Source of the DNA: Glomus cerebriforme | Lineage: Eukaryota > Glomeromycota > Glomeromycetes > Glomerales > Glomeraceae | Assembly (NCBI GenBank): GCA_003550305.1 | Contig: QKYT01000026.1 | Coordinates: 87,210-129,391, forward strand | DNA length: 42,182 nucleotides | Direction: 5' to 3' | Shown: positions 1-13,842 of the stretch, piece by piece | Numbering within the stretch: the stretch's first letter is position 1 | Layout of the letters: every line of letters begins with the position of its first letter | Made by a program: the position numbers and the translations under genes | Notes under the pieces: generated by a model | The model's database searches: none | The model's input: only the letters and a program-made list of their open reading frames with translations | Told to the model about the DNA's origin: nothing

Positions 1-285
1 CTTTAGATTTACATAATGGTTTAGATAGACTTAATAGATTAGTTAGTCATTTTGATTCATCACAGGTACAGGGTCGGGAAGTCTAGATTATGATGGAAGA
101 TTCGTCCTTGGTAACAAGACTTTCTTCTTGAATTTTTTCTTCGCGCGACAAGTTATGCTTTTCTGATTCAGAGGGTATATTCGTGATTTATCTCTCGTAA
201 TTATGTATTCTTTTTAGAACTTCAATAATTATAATAAATGCGATTAACTTGTCTTAAAAAAAAAAAAATAATTTAATAATCTTAC
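1..285. other. Window edge, no supported gene
   Basis: Plus frame 3 is open from the window edge to a stop at 84-86 and could be the last codons of a gene lying to the left. A minus-strand frame over about 60-190 is also hydrophilic and open for about 30 codons. Neither is long enough to call. The DUF659-like relic to the right should continue here after an intron starting at 285, but I cannot find its next exon, so that element seems truncated. Confidence 0.3.
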
Positions 286-1157
286 CTAGCTGCTGCATAT
301 GCTCCTGTACTATCAGTAATAATAGCACAAATATTAATTTCTTTTTGTTCTAGTTCAGTAAGTATTGATTCTATTTTTTCTATCACATTAGTATGATTTT
401 CACTTTCTTTTGAAGAAATTAAAACTACTCCTAATAGTTATTCATTTTTGATATTGGTCCATCCATCAAATGTTAAAATTACACCTACTGGGTCTTCTTT
501 AAAAGTAATTTCCATAGTATCATCAACTTTTTCTACAGCTTTAGTTAGAATTTTTCCTTCAAATTCACAATGATCAGGTAATTTTATAAGAGGATTTAAA
601 AAGTTAAATAACTCTCGAGCTTCAGGATTATTAACTTATGACAATGCCCATCCACATGAAATAGTAAGTCTAATTAATAATATATAAAACTTTTCTAAAT
701 CTTTTTTAGATAAAGAGCGAATAATAAAATTATCCATAGGCCCATATGAAGATGATCAGATAATTACTTTATGAGAAGATGTGGCAGAAGATTAAGATGC
801 TTATGAATCCATAACTAAAAAAATGATTGTTAATAAACATGATCTAAAAAATATAAATATAAAATAGAAATATAACAAAATATATTTACCCAATCTTTTG
901 CTTAGAATTGATGAATTATTATTTTCTAGTAAATTGAATATTTCTTCTCATTCTTCTGCAGTTATTTTGGTAATAAAATGCGGACATTTCTTAAAATGCA
1001 AAATTATTCTATCTTTTTTATTTGGAAAAAATTTCTTTTTTCCTTCTTCTTTCCCTAATTCTTCAATACATAGTTTACAATATGTCTTGAAATTGCTCTT
1101 GTTAAGTTTAATGTCAGACTTAACAATATATTGATTCACTATAAAAGGAAGTGGCAT
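286..1157 (-). pseudogene. Decayed hAT-type transposase, BED-like finger plus DUF659-like region
   Basis: The first exon (1157 to 889) starts with Met and carries a BED-type finger pattern, YCKLC...HFKKC, typical of hAT transposase N-termini. A GT..AG intron of about 74 bp (888-815) leads to a second exon (814-286). That exon reads through DPVGVILTFDGWTNIKNE and later INICAIITDSTGAYAAA, the pattern of the DUF659/hAT RNase-H-like core with its DGW and TDSxxxY motifs. In-frame stops interrupt it after GWALS and after NIKNE, among others, so it cannot be functional. No C-terminal dimerisation domain is visible before the window edge. The family is clear; the subfamily is not. Confidence 0.75.
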
Positions 1158-1470
1158 TCTTTAAATTTTTTTTTTAGATTTTGGCGTGGTAGTTTAGCGA
1201 ATGTCTAAAAGCCAAAAATTATTATATATTTCTAGGGTTTTAGCATAACAAAGCTTTATTTTTCTATTTGTTTTTCTTTAGGCTTCGACACAATGAAATG
1301 GTGAAAGAAAAGGAGATCTGATAAGATTGATAAAAAATAAAAAAAAATGATCATCCAGGACACATAAAATGTCTCAGATCATTTTAAAATTAGCCAGACA
1401 TGTTCGCATAACAATCAAAATGACGGATATTATATCAGATGTAAACAATGAACACAGGACACAAATAATA
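1158..1470. other. Non-coding spacer with a hairpin between two transposon relics
   Basis: No coding signal. At 1345-1384 an 8-bp perfect outer stem (aaatgatc / gatcattt) and an inner 4-bp stem (gaca / tgtc) form a stem-loop. It lies just beyond the end of the MULE relic and could belong to that element's end, but no matching copy was found at the other side. Confidence 0.4.
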
Positions 1471-3420
1471 TTATCCCATATAAACCTTGCAGATGTTGTC
1501 TGTATATAACACTGTGTCTGCCTGCCCAACAAATCTATTATGTAACATCAGTAAACCAACAGTTAGTAAATCATTATATGCAAATTCAAATTTTTCAAGA
1601 TGCTCTTCACATTTAATATAATCGTTCATGTTAGTCACTAAATCACATAAAGAAGTAGATCTATCAACCCTATNATGAATTTGCTTGTTAATAGATTCAA
1701 TTCTTTATATGTTCTGTGCACCAGCTATAAATTGATTGCATATTCATGAAATGGCCTATGATTCTTTATTAACATAAAGAGTATTAGACATATATTTAGC
1801 CGATTCAGGATATTGATCAAGTAATTGTACCCATCAAGATTCAAATAATTTTTTGCATAAGGAATTTTAACAAGTATAAAATTTGTAAAGAAAATCTTCA
1901 AAATGAGTTCCTAATTTTTCTTTAAGTTTTTTGCAAAGATTTAAGTCAATATAGAAAATACATAACAAATAATTTGTGTTAGGATGTATTTTCTTAATTG
2001 CACTAATCAAAGATGAATCTGAGTTGGTAAATATAACTCTGGGATTAATATTTATTTCTTTAAATAATATTATTAATATCCATCAAAAAATATCCAATGT
2101 TTTATTTTCTATAATTGCAGAAGCTATGATTCTTGTCTTGAAATGGTTATCAATAATAATAATAACACAAAGCAATATCTGAAACCGATTGGTATTTGAT
2201 GTGGTATCCAAAATTATGAAATCATGAAAATTTTCATATAAAAATCATTATTATGGTGACATCCACAATAGATGATTCAACTTTCTTGATGAAGGGTCTA
2301 AGCGTGGCTTAACAATCCATAATGGATCTGAATCTTTCTGATTTAATAGCATTTGTAATATTTGTGATGCATCTGAATCACTCAGATTGTTTTTAAGCTA
2401 AAATTGGTATACCGCATTGTATAAATCTTTTTTAAAGATAGTATGGTCAGAATAGTTATGCATAAATAATGGATAAATGGATCATATGCCATATTTTTTT
2501 ATGTCAGATAATATTTCTGAAGTTAATTTTTGAAATTGTAAAATCATTTCTTGTATTTATGAAGTAAGAATATGGTTATGATCATNAACGAATGAATTAA
2601 TTTTAATAATATTACTTGTCTTAGGACAAGTAACATTAATTTTTCATGGACATTGTGTACGCTGTGAAGTTACATTTCGTCTTTTAATTAGATCAGAAGA
2701 TACTTGTGGATTATGAATACCCGATCTTGAACATTTGTAAATAACATGATGTATTACTTCTCCATCCATTTGACTAGTCCTAATCTTGTAATTAAATCCC
2801 TTTTTTTTAGCAAAATCATCAATCCAGGTATTAAATTCTTGCCAATTCATAAAGGTAAGTCCAGTTTTTAACTCTAAACTATCTATTACTTCTGAATCAG
2901 AATCAAGAGATTCAAGATTATCGTCCAAAGAATGTTGTGCCATTATACCATTATGCTGATGATGATCATCTCTAAATTCATCACCAAAATTGAAGTTATA
3001 CTAATAAACAAAAAGAAAGTATTAGTGAAAGTAACTAAAGCTAAACAGAAATACTAAAAAAAAACAGAAATTAAAGAGAAACAAGTACTTGAGAGAAAAA
3101 AGCATCATAGTTTATATTAATATCATTGCNAATTTCTTTTTCTAGTTCTTCTGAATAGGCATTTATACCAACATCTTTTATTTGATCGTAAAGCTGCTGA
3201 TCATTTCCAAACTCATTAAAATTATACAAATGTTAAACAGAAAACTAACAAACAAAAAAAAAAGTATTAGTTAGCAAAAAGCAAAGAAATATAACTAAAG
3301 TTAAATAAAGCTATGAAAAAAACAGAAATACTAAAAAGAAACAAAGTACCTGAGAAAAAGAAGTATCATAGTTTATATTTCTATCATCATAGAATTTTTG
3401 TTTCTTATTGATATCAAATA
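1471..3420 (-). pseudogene. Decayed MULE transposase with FAR1-like N-terminus
   Basis: The longest open piece (2943-2644, 99 codons) holds a FAR1/WRKY-GCM1-like DNA-binding start: FNTWIDDFAKKKGFNYKIRT, then VIYKCSRSG. Downstream pieces, in shifting frames, give the MULE core: FHDFIILDTTSNTNRFQ (first Asp), IFTNSDSSLISAIKKIHPNT (second Asp), then LLCIFYIDLNLCKKLKEKLG, which corresponds to the usual C-x-H region. The tail ends at a stop at 1471. At least eight in-frame stops and one or more frameshifts are present, mostly explained by Gln/Trp codons turned into stops. Upstream (2944-3420) two further short exons with GT..AG introns can be recognised. Single N bases lie at about 1674, 2586 and 3130. 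Confidence 0.8.
3003..3400 (-). repeat. Tandemly duplicated exon-intron unit upstream of the MULE relic
   Basis: On the minus strand an exon end reading NINYD-A/T-xFSQ followed by gtac..., then an intron of roughly 85-95 bp with the same internal sequence, occurs twice: near 3003-3120 and near 3245-3400. The shared blocks include actaaaaa(g)aaacag and the donor context. A tandem duplication covering the exon 3' end and the following intron explains it. Confidence 0.55.
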
Positions 3421-3630
3421 TTAATATTTTGCAACATTTTAATATGTGGTTTTTTTAACATTGTAAAGTTTTTTTTAGTATTTTGTATAACAAATAAAAA
3501 ACTTTGCAAGACTGAAAATTTAGAAGAAAAGAAGAGCGAGCAAGTATGACAACATATGTAATCTGTGCCGTAATGGCATAAGTAAATTTGTGTAATGCAT
3601 TTATCTAATACAAATCACATGTTATATGTT

Positions 3631-3714
3631 TTGTACACTAGTTTTTTTTATTTTATATAAAACTGGTGTGCGAAACACACATTTTGTAATACGTGTTTTA
3701 CACACTAGTATACA
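3631..3714. repeat. Short inverted-repeat element
   Basis: tgtacactagt at the left end pairs with actagtataca at the right end (one mismatch). Inside lie two nearly complementary segments, gtgtgcgaaacacac and gtgttttacacac. The 84-bp block therefore folds back on itself and resembles a MITE or a solo terminal repeat. Its owner is unknown, although it lies just upstream of the MULE relic. Confidence 0.4.
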
Positions 3715-3984
3715 TTAAGAAATATTCTAAATATAATATGTTAAAATTACATATTAATTATAATAAATAATATTTTTAATATATAAATTTTGTATTTCAT
3801 GTATATTTTAATAACATTTTATTTTAAAATTATATTACATTTTCAATAAATTAATTTTAAAAATTATTTTTATAATAATTACAATTACAAAAAAGATAAA
3901 AATATTCTATCTATACCTGTCTATTTTTCTTAATTTTCTTTGTCTATCATTTTTTACTTGCAGGCTTATTCTTTGTTTGCTGAT
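3715..3984. other. AT-rich spacer, nothing recognised
   Basis: Very AT-rich sequence with no open frame of note and no clear repeat. Confidence 0.5.
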
Positions 3985-3992
3985 ATTCTAGC

Positions 3993-4664
3993 TAGTATTG
4001 TTAATGGTTTAGTTCAGCTCAACTTAAAGTTCAAGTCAAGTCAAACTGATTAAAAATCAAATCGAGTTGAGCTGAGCCATATCGGCTTGAAAGTTCAAGC
4101 TGAGCTAAACCAAACTAAGTCACAAAGCTGATGGAAACTGATGAAGCTAATGGGTAATATCTAATAAAAAAGTAAAAAAAAAAATGCTAAAATGGCATTT
4201 TTTATATAAAATAATATGAAAACTGCTATTTCAGCACGGTTATTTATGAAAAATATGACAAAATGGCATTTTTTTATAAAATAATATGAAAACTGCCATT
4301 TCAGCGCAGTTATTTATGAAAAAATATGCTGAAACTGCATTTTTTATAAAATAATATGAAAACTACTATTTTGGCATAGTTATTTATGAAAAAATGTGCT
4401 GAAACTGCATTTTTTCATAAAATAATATGAAAACTGCCATTTCAGTGCAGTTATTCATGAAAAAATATGCCGAAATGGCATTTTTTTTATTATAAAATTG
4501 TTATTTTTATCAGTTCTATCAGCTTTTATTGGCTAGTCACAGCTCAAGCTAAACTGAGTTGCAACTTAATATTCTCAAGCCAAACTGAGTTAAATCAGCT
4601 TCTGTTCTGAAGCCAATCTAAATCAGCTCTATTGACTCAGCTCAGCTTGAATTTAACAATACTA
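3993..4664. mobile_element. Non-autonomous hAT-like TIR element with word-repeat ends
   Basis: The 12-bp termini are perfect inverted repeats (tagtattgttaa / ttaacaatacta). The flanks read attctagc (3985-3992) and accctagc (4665-4672), an 8-bp target duplication differing by two T/C changes. Inside each end, about 150 bp is dominated by permutations of AGCTGAGCT / CAAACTGAGTT on both strands, so the ends can pair with each other although point similarity is loose. The centre is a 71-bp tandem repeat, listed separately. There is no open frame. An 8-bp duplication points to the hAT superfamily, but no internal coding remnant confirms this. Confidence 0.65.
4191..4490. repeat. 71-bp tandem repeat, each unit a hairpin
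   Basis: Four units start near 4191, 4262, 4333 and 4403, with a partial fifth at 4474 (spacing 71, 71, 70, 71). In each unit tgccatttcagc is followed about 22 bp later by gctgaaatggca, its reverse complement, with a few substitutions. Transcribed on either strand this would be a row of stem-loops. Confidence 0.75.
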
Positions 4665-4672
4665 ACCCTAGC

Positions 4673-5744
4673 TATCCTTTATAAATGGAACAAAAGAGGA
4701 ATTAATTTAGTTAAAAATTATTGAAAAAGAAAATATTTTGACAAACTCTTGCATGAAAAATTATTTCGTACTTATTACTTACACTCTTAATTACCTTCTA
4801 GTATATTTCTAAAATTTATAAAAACATTTGCTTTAAAATGAAAAAAAAATTAGCGCTATTTTTTGAATACTGTAAATACTAAAATTCCTTTCTTATATTT
4901 ACTAAAGATAGTTTACCAAAGATGTATTTCTTTATAATAAATAAAAAAAAATAGTTTCTATATAATAAACGAAAAAACCTGAGTATTAATTTTTTTTTTA
5001 AATAAATGCTAAAATCACCTTTTCATACTTACAAAATAATTAATAAAAAAAAATAGTTCTTATAAATAAAACAAAAATAACGTTTAATACTGTTTCTTTA
5101 AACATTTAATGTGTTAAGAGATATTTAAATAAAGTTTTACATATATACTATTAAAAATTTTGCAAAATTATGCTACAAAGATAATATTATATGACTATAA
5201 TTTAAAACTGTATGAGTATTTTGAAAAAGAAATAAATTAAAAAAATTAAAGAGAACAATAAAGTCATAATAAATAAATAATAGATAATCTATTGTTTAAT
5301 GCGTTTAACTATTTTTAAATATGAGTCACATAATGTATGTTATGATTGGATACTGATAATCTGACATAATACTAAACGAATTTTTGACTGGCATATAATG
5401 TTTAACCAATTAAATATTTCTAATGTCTCTTGTTATAACTTGCACGTGTCTTTCAAAAATTCTATTATTTAATTTCTCAAATCAGATGATGGGTGGCATA
5501 TAAGTTCATTTACCAGTATCTTATTCTAGTATTAGATAGAGTTTTAGAGTAGATTTTAATATTTACTAATCTCTTTTATAATATAATACCTTATCAAGAA
5601 ATAAAATAAAATAAAATAAAAATAACAAATTCTTTACTATAATAAAAAAAAATTATTGATTAATAATCTGAATTACACAACCAATAAAATTTAAAAATCA
5701 GATCACGTGATAGGGATGCATTCGAACACAGGTGTATTCAAATT
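4673..5744. other. AT-rich non-coding stretch
   Basis: No gene is seen. There is an (aaaat)n run near 5599-5621 and a tcacgtga palindrome at about 5703. Nothing else stands out. Confidence 0.5.
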
Positions 5745-7401
5745 TTAAACTCTATTTAATTTATAAATTTTATTTAAATTTAATTTTTTTTCTTCTTTTG
5801 CTGAAGCCTTAAAATCTTTATAAAATTGATGATCTTTTTCATATGAAACCAGTTTGCCAGATTTCACCAATTTCAACCACCTTTCAAAATTGATTACGCC
5901 TATTTTTTTTGCTAAAAAAAAATGGGGTTTAAGCTTTCTAAAATGTTATAATTATCTGAAGTTATTTTCAATAATCTTTGAATCCTTATTACTTTATTTA
6001 ATAATGTTAAAATGTGGGTATTTTTTTATTTGTAAAGGTGCTTCTAATAATGATTTTGATGATCTCATGATCATATTGATCACTTGGATTTTGATTTTCT
6101 ATACCTTTTCTCATTTCTTATATAGATTGCAAAAGAGCTCGAGCTTTTTGTAATAATTTAACAATAATATGTAATGGAAAAATTGTTGTTGTCTTATAAT
6201 TTCAGTAGTAATTTGATCTTAGTTTAAATAATAAATCATAAATACAGATTATTATATTTGTTAATATAGTACAAGTAGACTTTTTTTTAATTTTGAATTC
6301 TTCTAAGGATAATGAAAACAATGAACCTAGATCATCAAAAAGCATCATAACATTCTGATTTATTAAATGATCATCTTGATTTATTATAATATAATTATCA
6401 TGAATGTTATAAACTTTGAGACTATTTTTCATTTTTTGATCATTGTCTTCACCTTCTATTATATTGACTTCTTCTTCTTCATTTAATATAAAGTTTAGTG
6501 ATGATTTTTGAGAATAGTTTTTATTATAATAATTTATAATTACAAACATACCCTTATTATCTGAAAATTCATCACTATCTTTAATTCTTATTAAATAGTT
6601 AGTAAGTATATTTCTATATTATTGTTTTGATACATTATTAGGATTGTATGTTGGAGGAGGGGTGAGAACTTTGTGCATATTATTAAGGACTATGTTTAAA
6701 CTATTTTCCATATTGATAATATTATTTGGTATTTGCTCATCTTTTTTTACTTTTATGGCCTTCTTCTTATTCTTACCCTTACCTTCACTTATTTTCTCAA
6801 TCTCGCTTTCTTCCTCAATTTCACTCGCTTTAACCTCACTCTCTTTAATCTTGCTCTCTTTCTCATTCTCTTCAGCCTCATCCATAATTACATCATTATC
6901 ATCGTCATTATTATTTTTTTAAATTTATTTTTATTGTTTAAGTTGTTGTCATTGACATGATTATTTTCATTATTGTGATTGTCTTTTCTCAGGTTTCTTA
7001 TCTTTACTCTCTTCCTTATAATCATCATTGAAATTATATTCGTAATTATTGTCATATTCTGAATTAGAATAAGATTCATTCATATCATTAAAATCATCAC
7101 CTTCATTGTTGAATATTTCATATGTGTTCCCATTGATAAGTTCTATTTTTATAATATTTGAATCATCAATTATCCCTTTTTTATACCTGTATTCTTTTAT
7201 CATCTTTTTGTTTTTAGCATGGATAATAATATTTCTACATATGTATATATAAATANTTAATTATTTAATTATATCTATAATATACAAATAAATAAAAATA
7301 TAATAACTATAAATACCATTATTTTTAGACTTCATAATATTATCTGTTGCTGCACTTTTTTCTGCAGCAATTATTTCAAGAGAAGAGATATTTGTAGACA
7401 T
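5745..7401 (-). pseudogene. Decayed multi-exon gene of unknown function
   Basis: I do not recognise the family. An ATG at 7401 opens MSTNISSLEIIAAEKSAATD, followed by an intron of about 95 bp and an exon (7225-6970) rich in Asp, Glu and Asn. A frameshift at a poly-A run near 6925 leads into a second acidic and lysine-rich stretch (6900-6619: EENEKESKIKESEVKASEI, then a PPPTYNPN motif). Another open stretch follows at 6549-6202. The tail contains EMRKGIENQNPSDQYDHEII and, last, INFERWLKLVKSGKLVSYEK before a stop at 5745. At least one in-frame stop (about 6129) and two frameshifts break it. It could be the protein of an uncatalogued repeat family, or a degraded single-copy gene with a low-complexity middle. 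An N at 7256 lies in the first intron. Confidence 0.5.
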
Positions 7402-7860
7402 CTTATTTATGGTAATATATAGATATTGAAGTAAAGGTAAAAAAAAAAAAAAAAAGGCTAAAAACTTTAAAAAGTGAGAAATTAAATGCTAGAAGTGAGT
7501 TGGAAAACAAAAATACAAATATTATGAAATTAAATTGATTAAAGAAAAAATGTATATATAAAATTCAAGTAAAAATTAATTGAATTGAACAATTTTTGAT
7601 AGAGCAAAAAAGAGGAGGAAATGGTCTTTTTTATATCTATTTAAAATAAATATGAATTAACTGAATAAAGTAGTTATTACTCACTTCATTATTTAATAAT
7701 TAAAAATTTCTATTATCTGCTAAACATAACGGAAATGAAAGAAAATTCCAATAAAGACCTTTCTGTTTGAGACAATGAGAATTTATTATTAGTTTATTTT
7801 AAAGGAATTTGTAATTGAGATTTAATTACTCCCATTATTTTAATAATTAAATTATTTTAA
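7402..7860. other. Non-coding spacer
   Basis: AT-rich with a poly-A run near 7441-7455. No open frame or clear repeat was seen. Confidence 0.45.
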
Positions 7861-8650
7861 GAGTAAATTTATTCCTCACCTGGGATAAGAAATTTATTAC
7901 TTACCCCTATAATTTTTTCTAAAAATAGATATTTATTTTATATTTTTAATTAAAAATACAAACAAATTTATTGAATTTAATGATTGCATTTTATTAATAT
8001 TACATTAATATAAAATTTTTGCCAAAAATGCATCTTTAATATTATTACAAAAAAATTTATAATTTCACAACCACTTGAACTAGTCTTGTAAAAATTAATA
8101 TGCAATTATTTTCATACCTGCTGAACAACTTTACTTAAGCTTCCTTTGCTTATTTTCTTTAATCAAAGTCTTCAAATTACACTTGAAAGTAAAAAAACAA
8201 AATATATTTAAGTATTTTTACAAAAAAAATTCATAACTCCACAACCACTTGAGTTAGCCTTATAAAAATTAATATACAAGTATTTTCATACCTGCTGAAC
8301 AATTATTTTAAGTATTTTTTATCCATTTAGTTTAACTAAAATAATAAAATTGTGTTGTGAAATTTCTATACAATATGAAATTATGTTTGTTAAAATTATT
8401 AAAATATAACTTTATGATAAAAATTTTACACAAGTTCTAAACCACTATTGAAAAATTATTTAGCTTTATTAATTAATGAAAACTTCTAAAATAAATTTTT
8501 AAAANAAAAAGAAAAAAAAAAAGATTTGAAAAGTTTATTATTAGAATGATAAATAAATAAACATTATTTAAGGGTGATGTCAAAAATGGAAATGTGATTA
8601 GGAAGTGAGTAATATCGTTCTCACCCTGGGGTGAGGAATAAATTTTCTCT
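7861..8650. mobile_element. Non-autonomous TIR element (Harbinger-like MITE?)
   Basis: The left end gagtaaatttattcctcacc and the reverse complement of the right end, gagaaaatttattcctcacc, match with one or two differences, and the similarity loosely continues for about 40 bp. There is no coding capacity. The right end has caccctggggtg, resembling the ccctttggggtgac motif beside the Harbinger relic at 20050-20085. That is why I suspect PIF/Harbinger. The flanks are too A/T-rich to fix a 3-bp TTA/TAA duplication with confidence. Confidence 0.6.
8067..8302. repeat. Two direct repeats of about 65 bp
   Basis: cacaaccacttga begins a block at 8067 and again at 8237. Both continue through ttgtaaaaattaatatgcaa-like sequence and cattttcatacctgctgaac-like sequence to about 8130 and 8302, at roughly 90 percent similarity. 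They lie inside the TIR element and suggest internal duplication. Confidence 0.6.
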
Positions 8651-9649
8651 TTTTTAATTATCTCTAATAACTTTCAAATTTAATATCTACTGTATATATA
8701 AAATTTATTTTAAGTTAATGTTACTAAAAATTATGATTTCTATCTTTTTTTTCATTTTGAAGTATTCTAATTTTAAAAATTAATTAGATAGCAATTGATT
8801 TTCATCATCAAGTACTCTGATATTAAAAGAAATATTAACTATGTATAATACTAATATAAAATAATAAATAGGAAATAAAAAATTATAATTATAAATTAAA
8901 TGTAAAATAACCTTCTTGGATAATTTCAATTGTTTGCAACAATAACTTATTTTAATACTTCACATTTGTTTATTACAGTATATGTATTTAGCAGATTCTG
9001 TTATTTTAATAACTGTTAACAAAATATTTCATAATGGGCAAAATCAATTATGATGGTCATAAATCATAATTTTTACTAATAAAACATATGAATTACGTCA
9101 AATTACGTCTTTGTGTTACATCAGTCATAATTCAAAAAAATCTATTTCATGGGAAAAAAGAATATCCCAATTAAAGAAAAATTTTGTAAATGGAGAAAAT
9201 TACAAGGTTATATCTTTTTTATAAAAATTTTTAATTTCTTAGAGTAATTTTTCAATTTTTTATATAATAAAAGTGTAATGAATAGCTTTAGCACTTTTTG
9301 AACAATGCCAATTAACAGTTAATCAAAAATCAAATCAGAATCAATTATCAAATAAAAAAATCAAATCTATAATATTGTACTGCAGTAAACATGATATTAC
9401 TTTTTTAATCATGGATTCAAATCTTATTAATCAGCTTATATTCTTTAAAAGAAATAGAAATTGTGTTGAGATATATGGGTGAAATATCTAATTATTGTAG
9501 AAAATACAAATTGTTTGACAAATATCAAATAATTCGATAAATATCTTGAAAATTTAAAATCAACTTGTTATTTTTAATACAAAACATAAAATTAGGTAAA
9601 ATTTGGGTTTATCGGAATGGCTGCGCCACAAACCATATAAATCAATTAG
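8651..9649. other. AT-rich non-coding stretch
   Basis: No coding frame. No repeat above background was recognised by eye. Confidence 0.45.
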
Positions 9650-10290
9650 AAACGATTAATCGAAATTGAAAATCGAATCTTGGATGATTAGTCGATTCTA
9701 AATTCAATTATAATTATGGGAATCGATTCCAATCCCTAGAATTAACCATATGATGAATAGTTTCACTGATTGATGATTCAAATTTTTATATTTGTGTTGA
9801 ATTGGTGTAATATTTTAGCAGACCTGAATCTCATGTATAATCAGAATACTTCTGGGACATACAGTATGTTCCATCTAAGAAATTGTTCAGGATTACAAGT
9901 AATAATAAAATAATGTAAATCCATGAAATATAGCTTATTAGAATCGTCTTGATAAAACGAATCAAATAGTAGTTATTTCATCTCTAAGTTGAATCATTGA
10001 ATGTTATTAAAATCCGGAACACATCTTAGACATGTCCCATCTCAATAACACTGATCTTGGGAATTTTAATGAAATACAGCTGAATTATCTTGATGAGACA
10101 AATTGAACGGTAATTATTTCATATTTAATATTAATGAGACGGGACCACAGTTAAAATTTGGTTAATTATAATTAGCCACAATAAACTGTTAATTCGGTTA
10201 ATTTGGTTAATTATAAATTGGCCAATCAAAAGAGTACTTGCGACCTCATTTAATCGTTCGATTTTGTGCGATTAAGTTTATTACAATGTT
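9650..10290. repeat. Repeat block with two palindrome-bearing units downstream of Hsp70
   Basis: The ends are rich in the word cgattaatcg and, on the right, ggttaatt. The left aaacgattaatcgaaa and the reverse complement of the right end give a loose inverted repeat. The middle holds two diverged direct repeats of about 165 bp (about 9865-10030 and 10033-10150). Each contains the 37-bp palindrome (9934-9970 and 10075-10111) preceded by atgaaataYag and followed by ttatttcat. The block stops about 37 bp from the Hsp70 stop codon, so it probably forms or adjoins that gene's 3' end. I read it as a decayed non-autonomous element; its exact ends are not fixed. Confidence 0.45.
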
Positions 10291-10326
10291 CTATTAACTA
10301 AGAAATAAATTTAGAAAATATGTTAT

Positions 10327-13331
<3,005 letters not shown>

Positions 13332-13842
13332 GTTTACAAAAATACTAGATTAATTTTTTTTTTATTTGATCTTTGATTTAAAGATGTTCGGACGATCAAT
13401 CAAAAGTCATGGCAGCAAATTAAAATTCGCTACGTTTCTTTATAACACCTGACTATAAACAGACTTTTGTCTGAAACGGCGTGCCATAATCTTTTATAAT
13501 CGGCATTAAAATCATTATAATCATTATAATCGAGAAAAAAATTATATAAATTAAACAAATTTAACTTATTTACATATTTTAATAATCGCATACAAATTTA
13601 TCTGAACTATTTAAATTCCAGATTATAGTAAAAATATTCCGATACATGCAATTTTAATTCTATCATTCTTTTCCTCAATAAAAAATTTTTCGAATTAATA
13701 AGAATAAAAGTGGAAAAAAAGTTATATACATTACAGAAATTAAATTTTCAAAGGGAAAAAAGAACGAATTAAAAGACAAAATAGATTATTTAAAGATAAG
13801 ACTTTATATTAAGAATTCATAATAAAGCAATTGTCAATTTGT
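13332..13842. promoter_or_regulatory. Intergenic region between the PHD-SET gene and Hsp70
   Basis: 511 bp holding the 3' end of the PHD-SET gene and the promoter of Hsp70, both on the minus strand. On the minus strand gttataaag lies about 110 bp upstream of the Hsp70 ATG and could act as a TATA-like element. The palindromic agacttttgtct is at about 13461. I looked for alternating GAA/TTC heat-shock elements and found only isolated units. Confidence 0.35.

Noticed and set aside
6644..6960. Hydrophobic Phe/Leu/Ser-rich plus-strand open frames suggesting membrane proteins
   Set aside because: They are the antisense of the acidic and lysine-rich minus-strand sequence. The Leu/Phe/Ser pattern is a reverse-complement artefact.
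13332..13500. Heat-shock element upstream of Hsp70
   Set aside because: Only isolated GAA or TTC units were found, not three alternating units at 5-bp steps.
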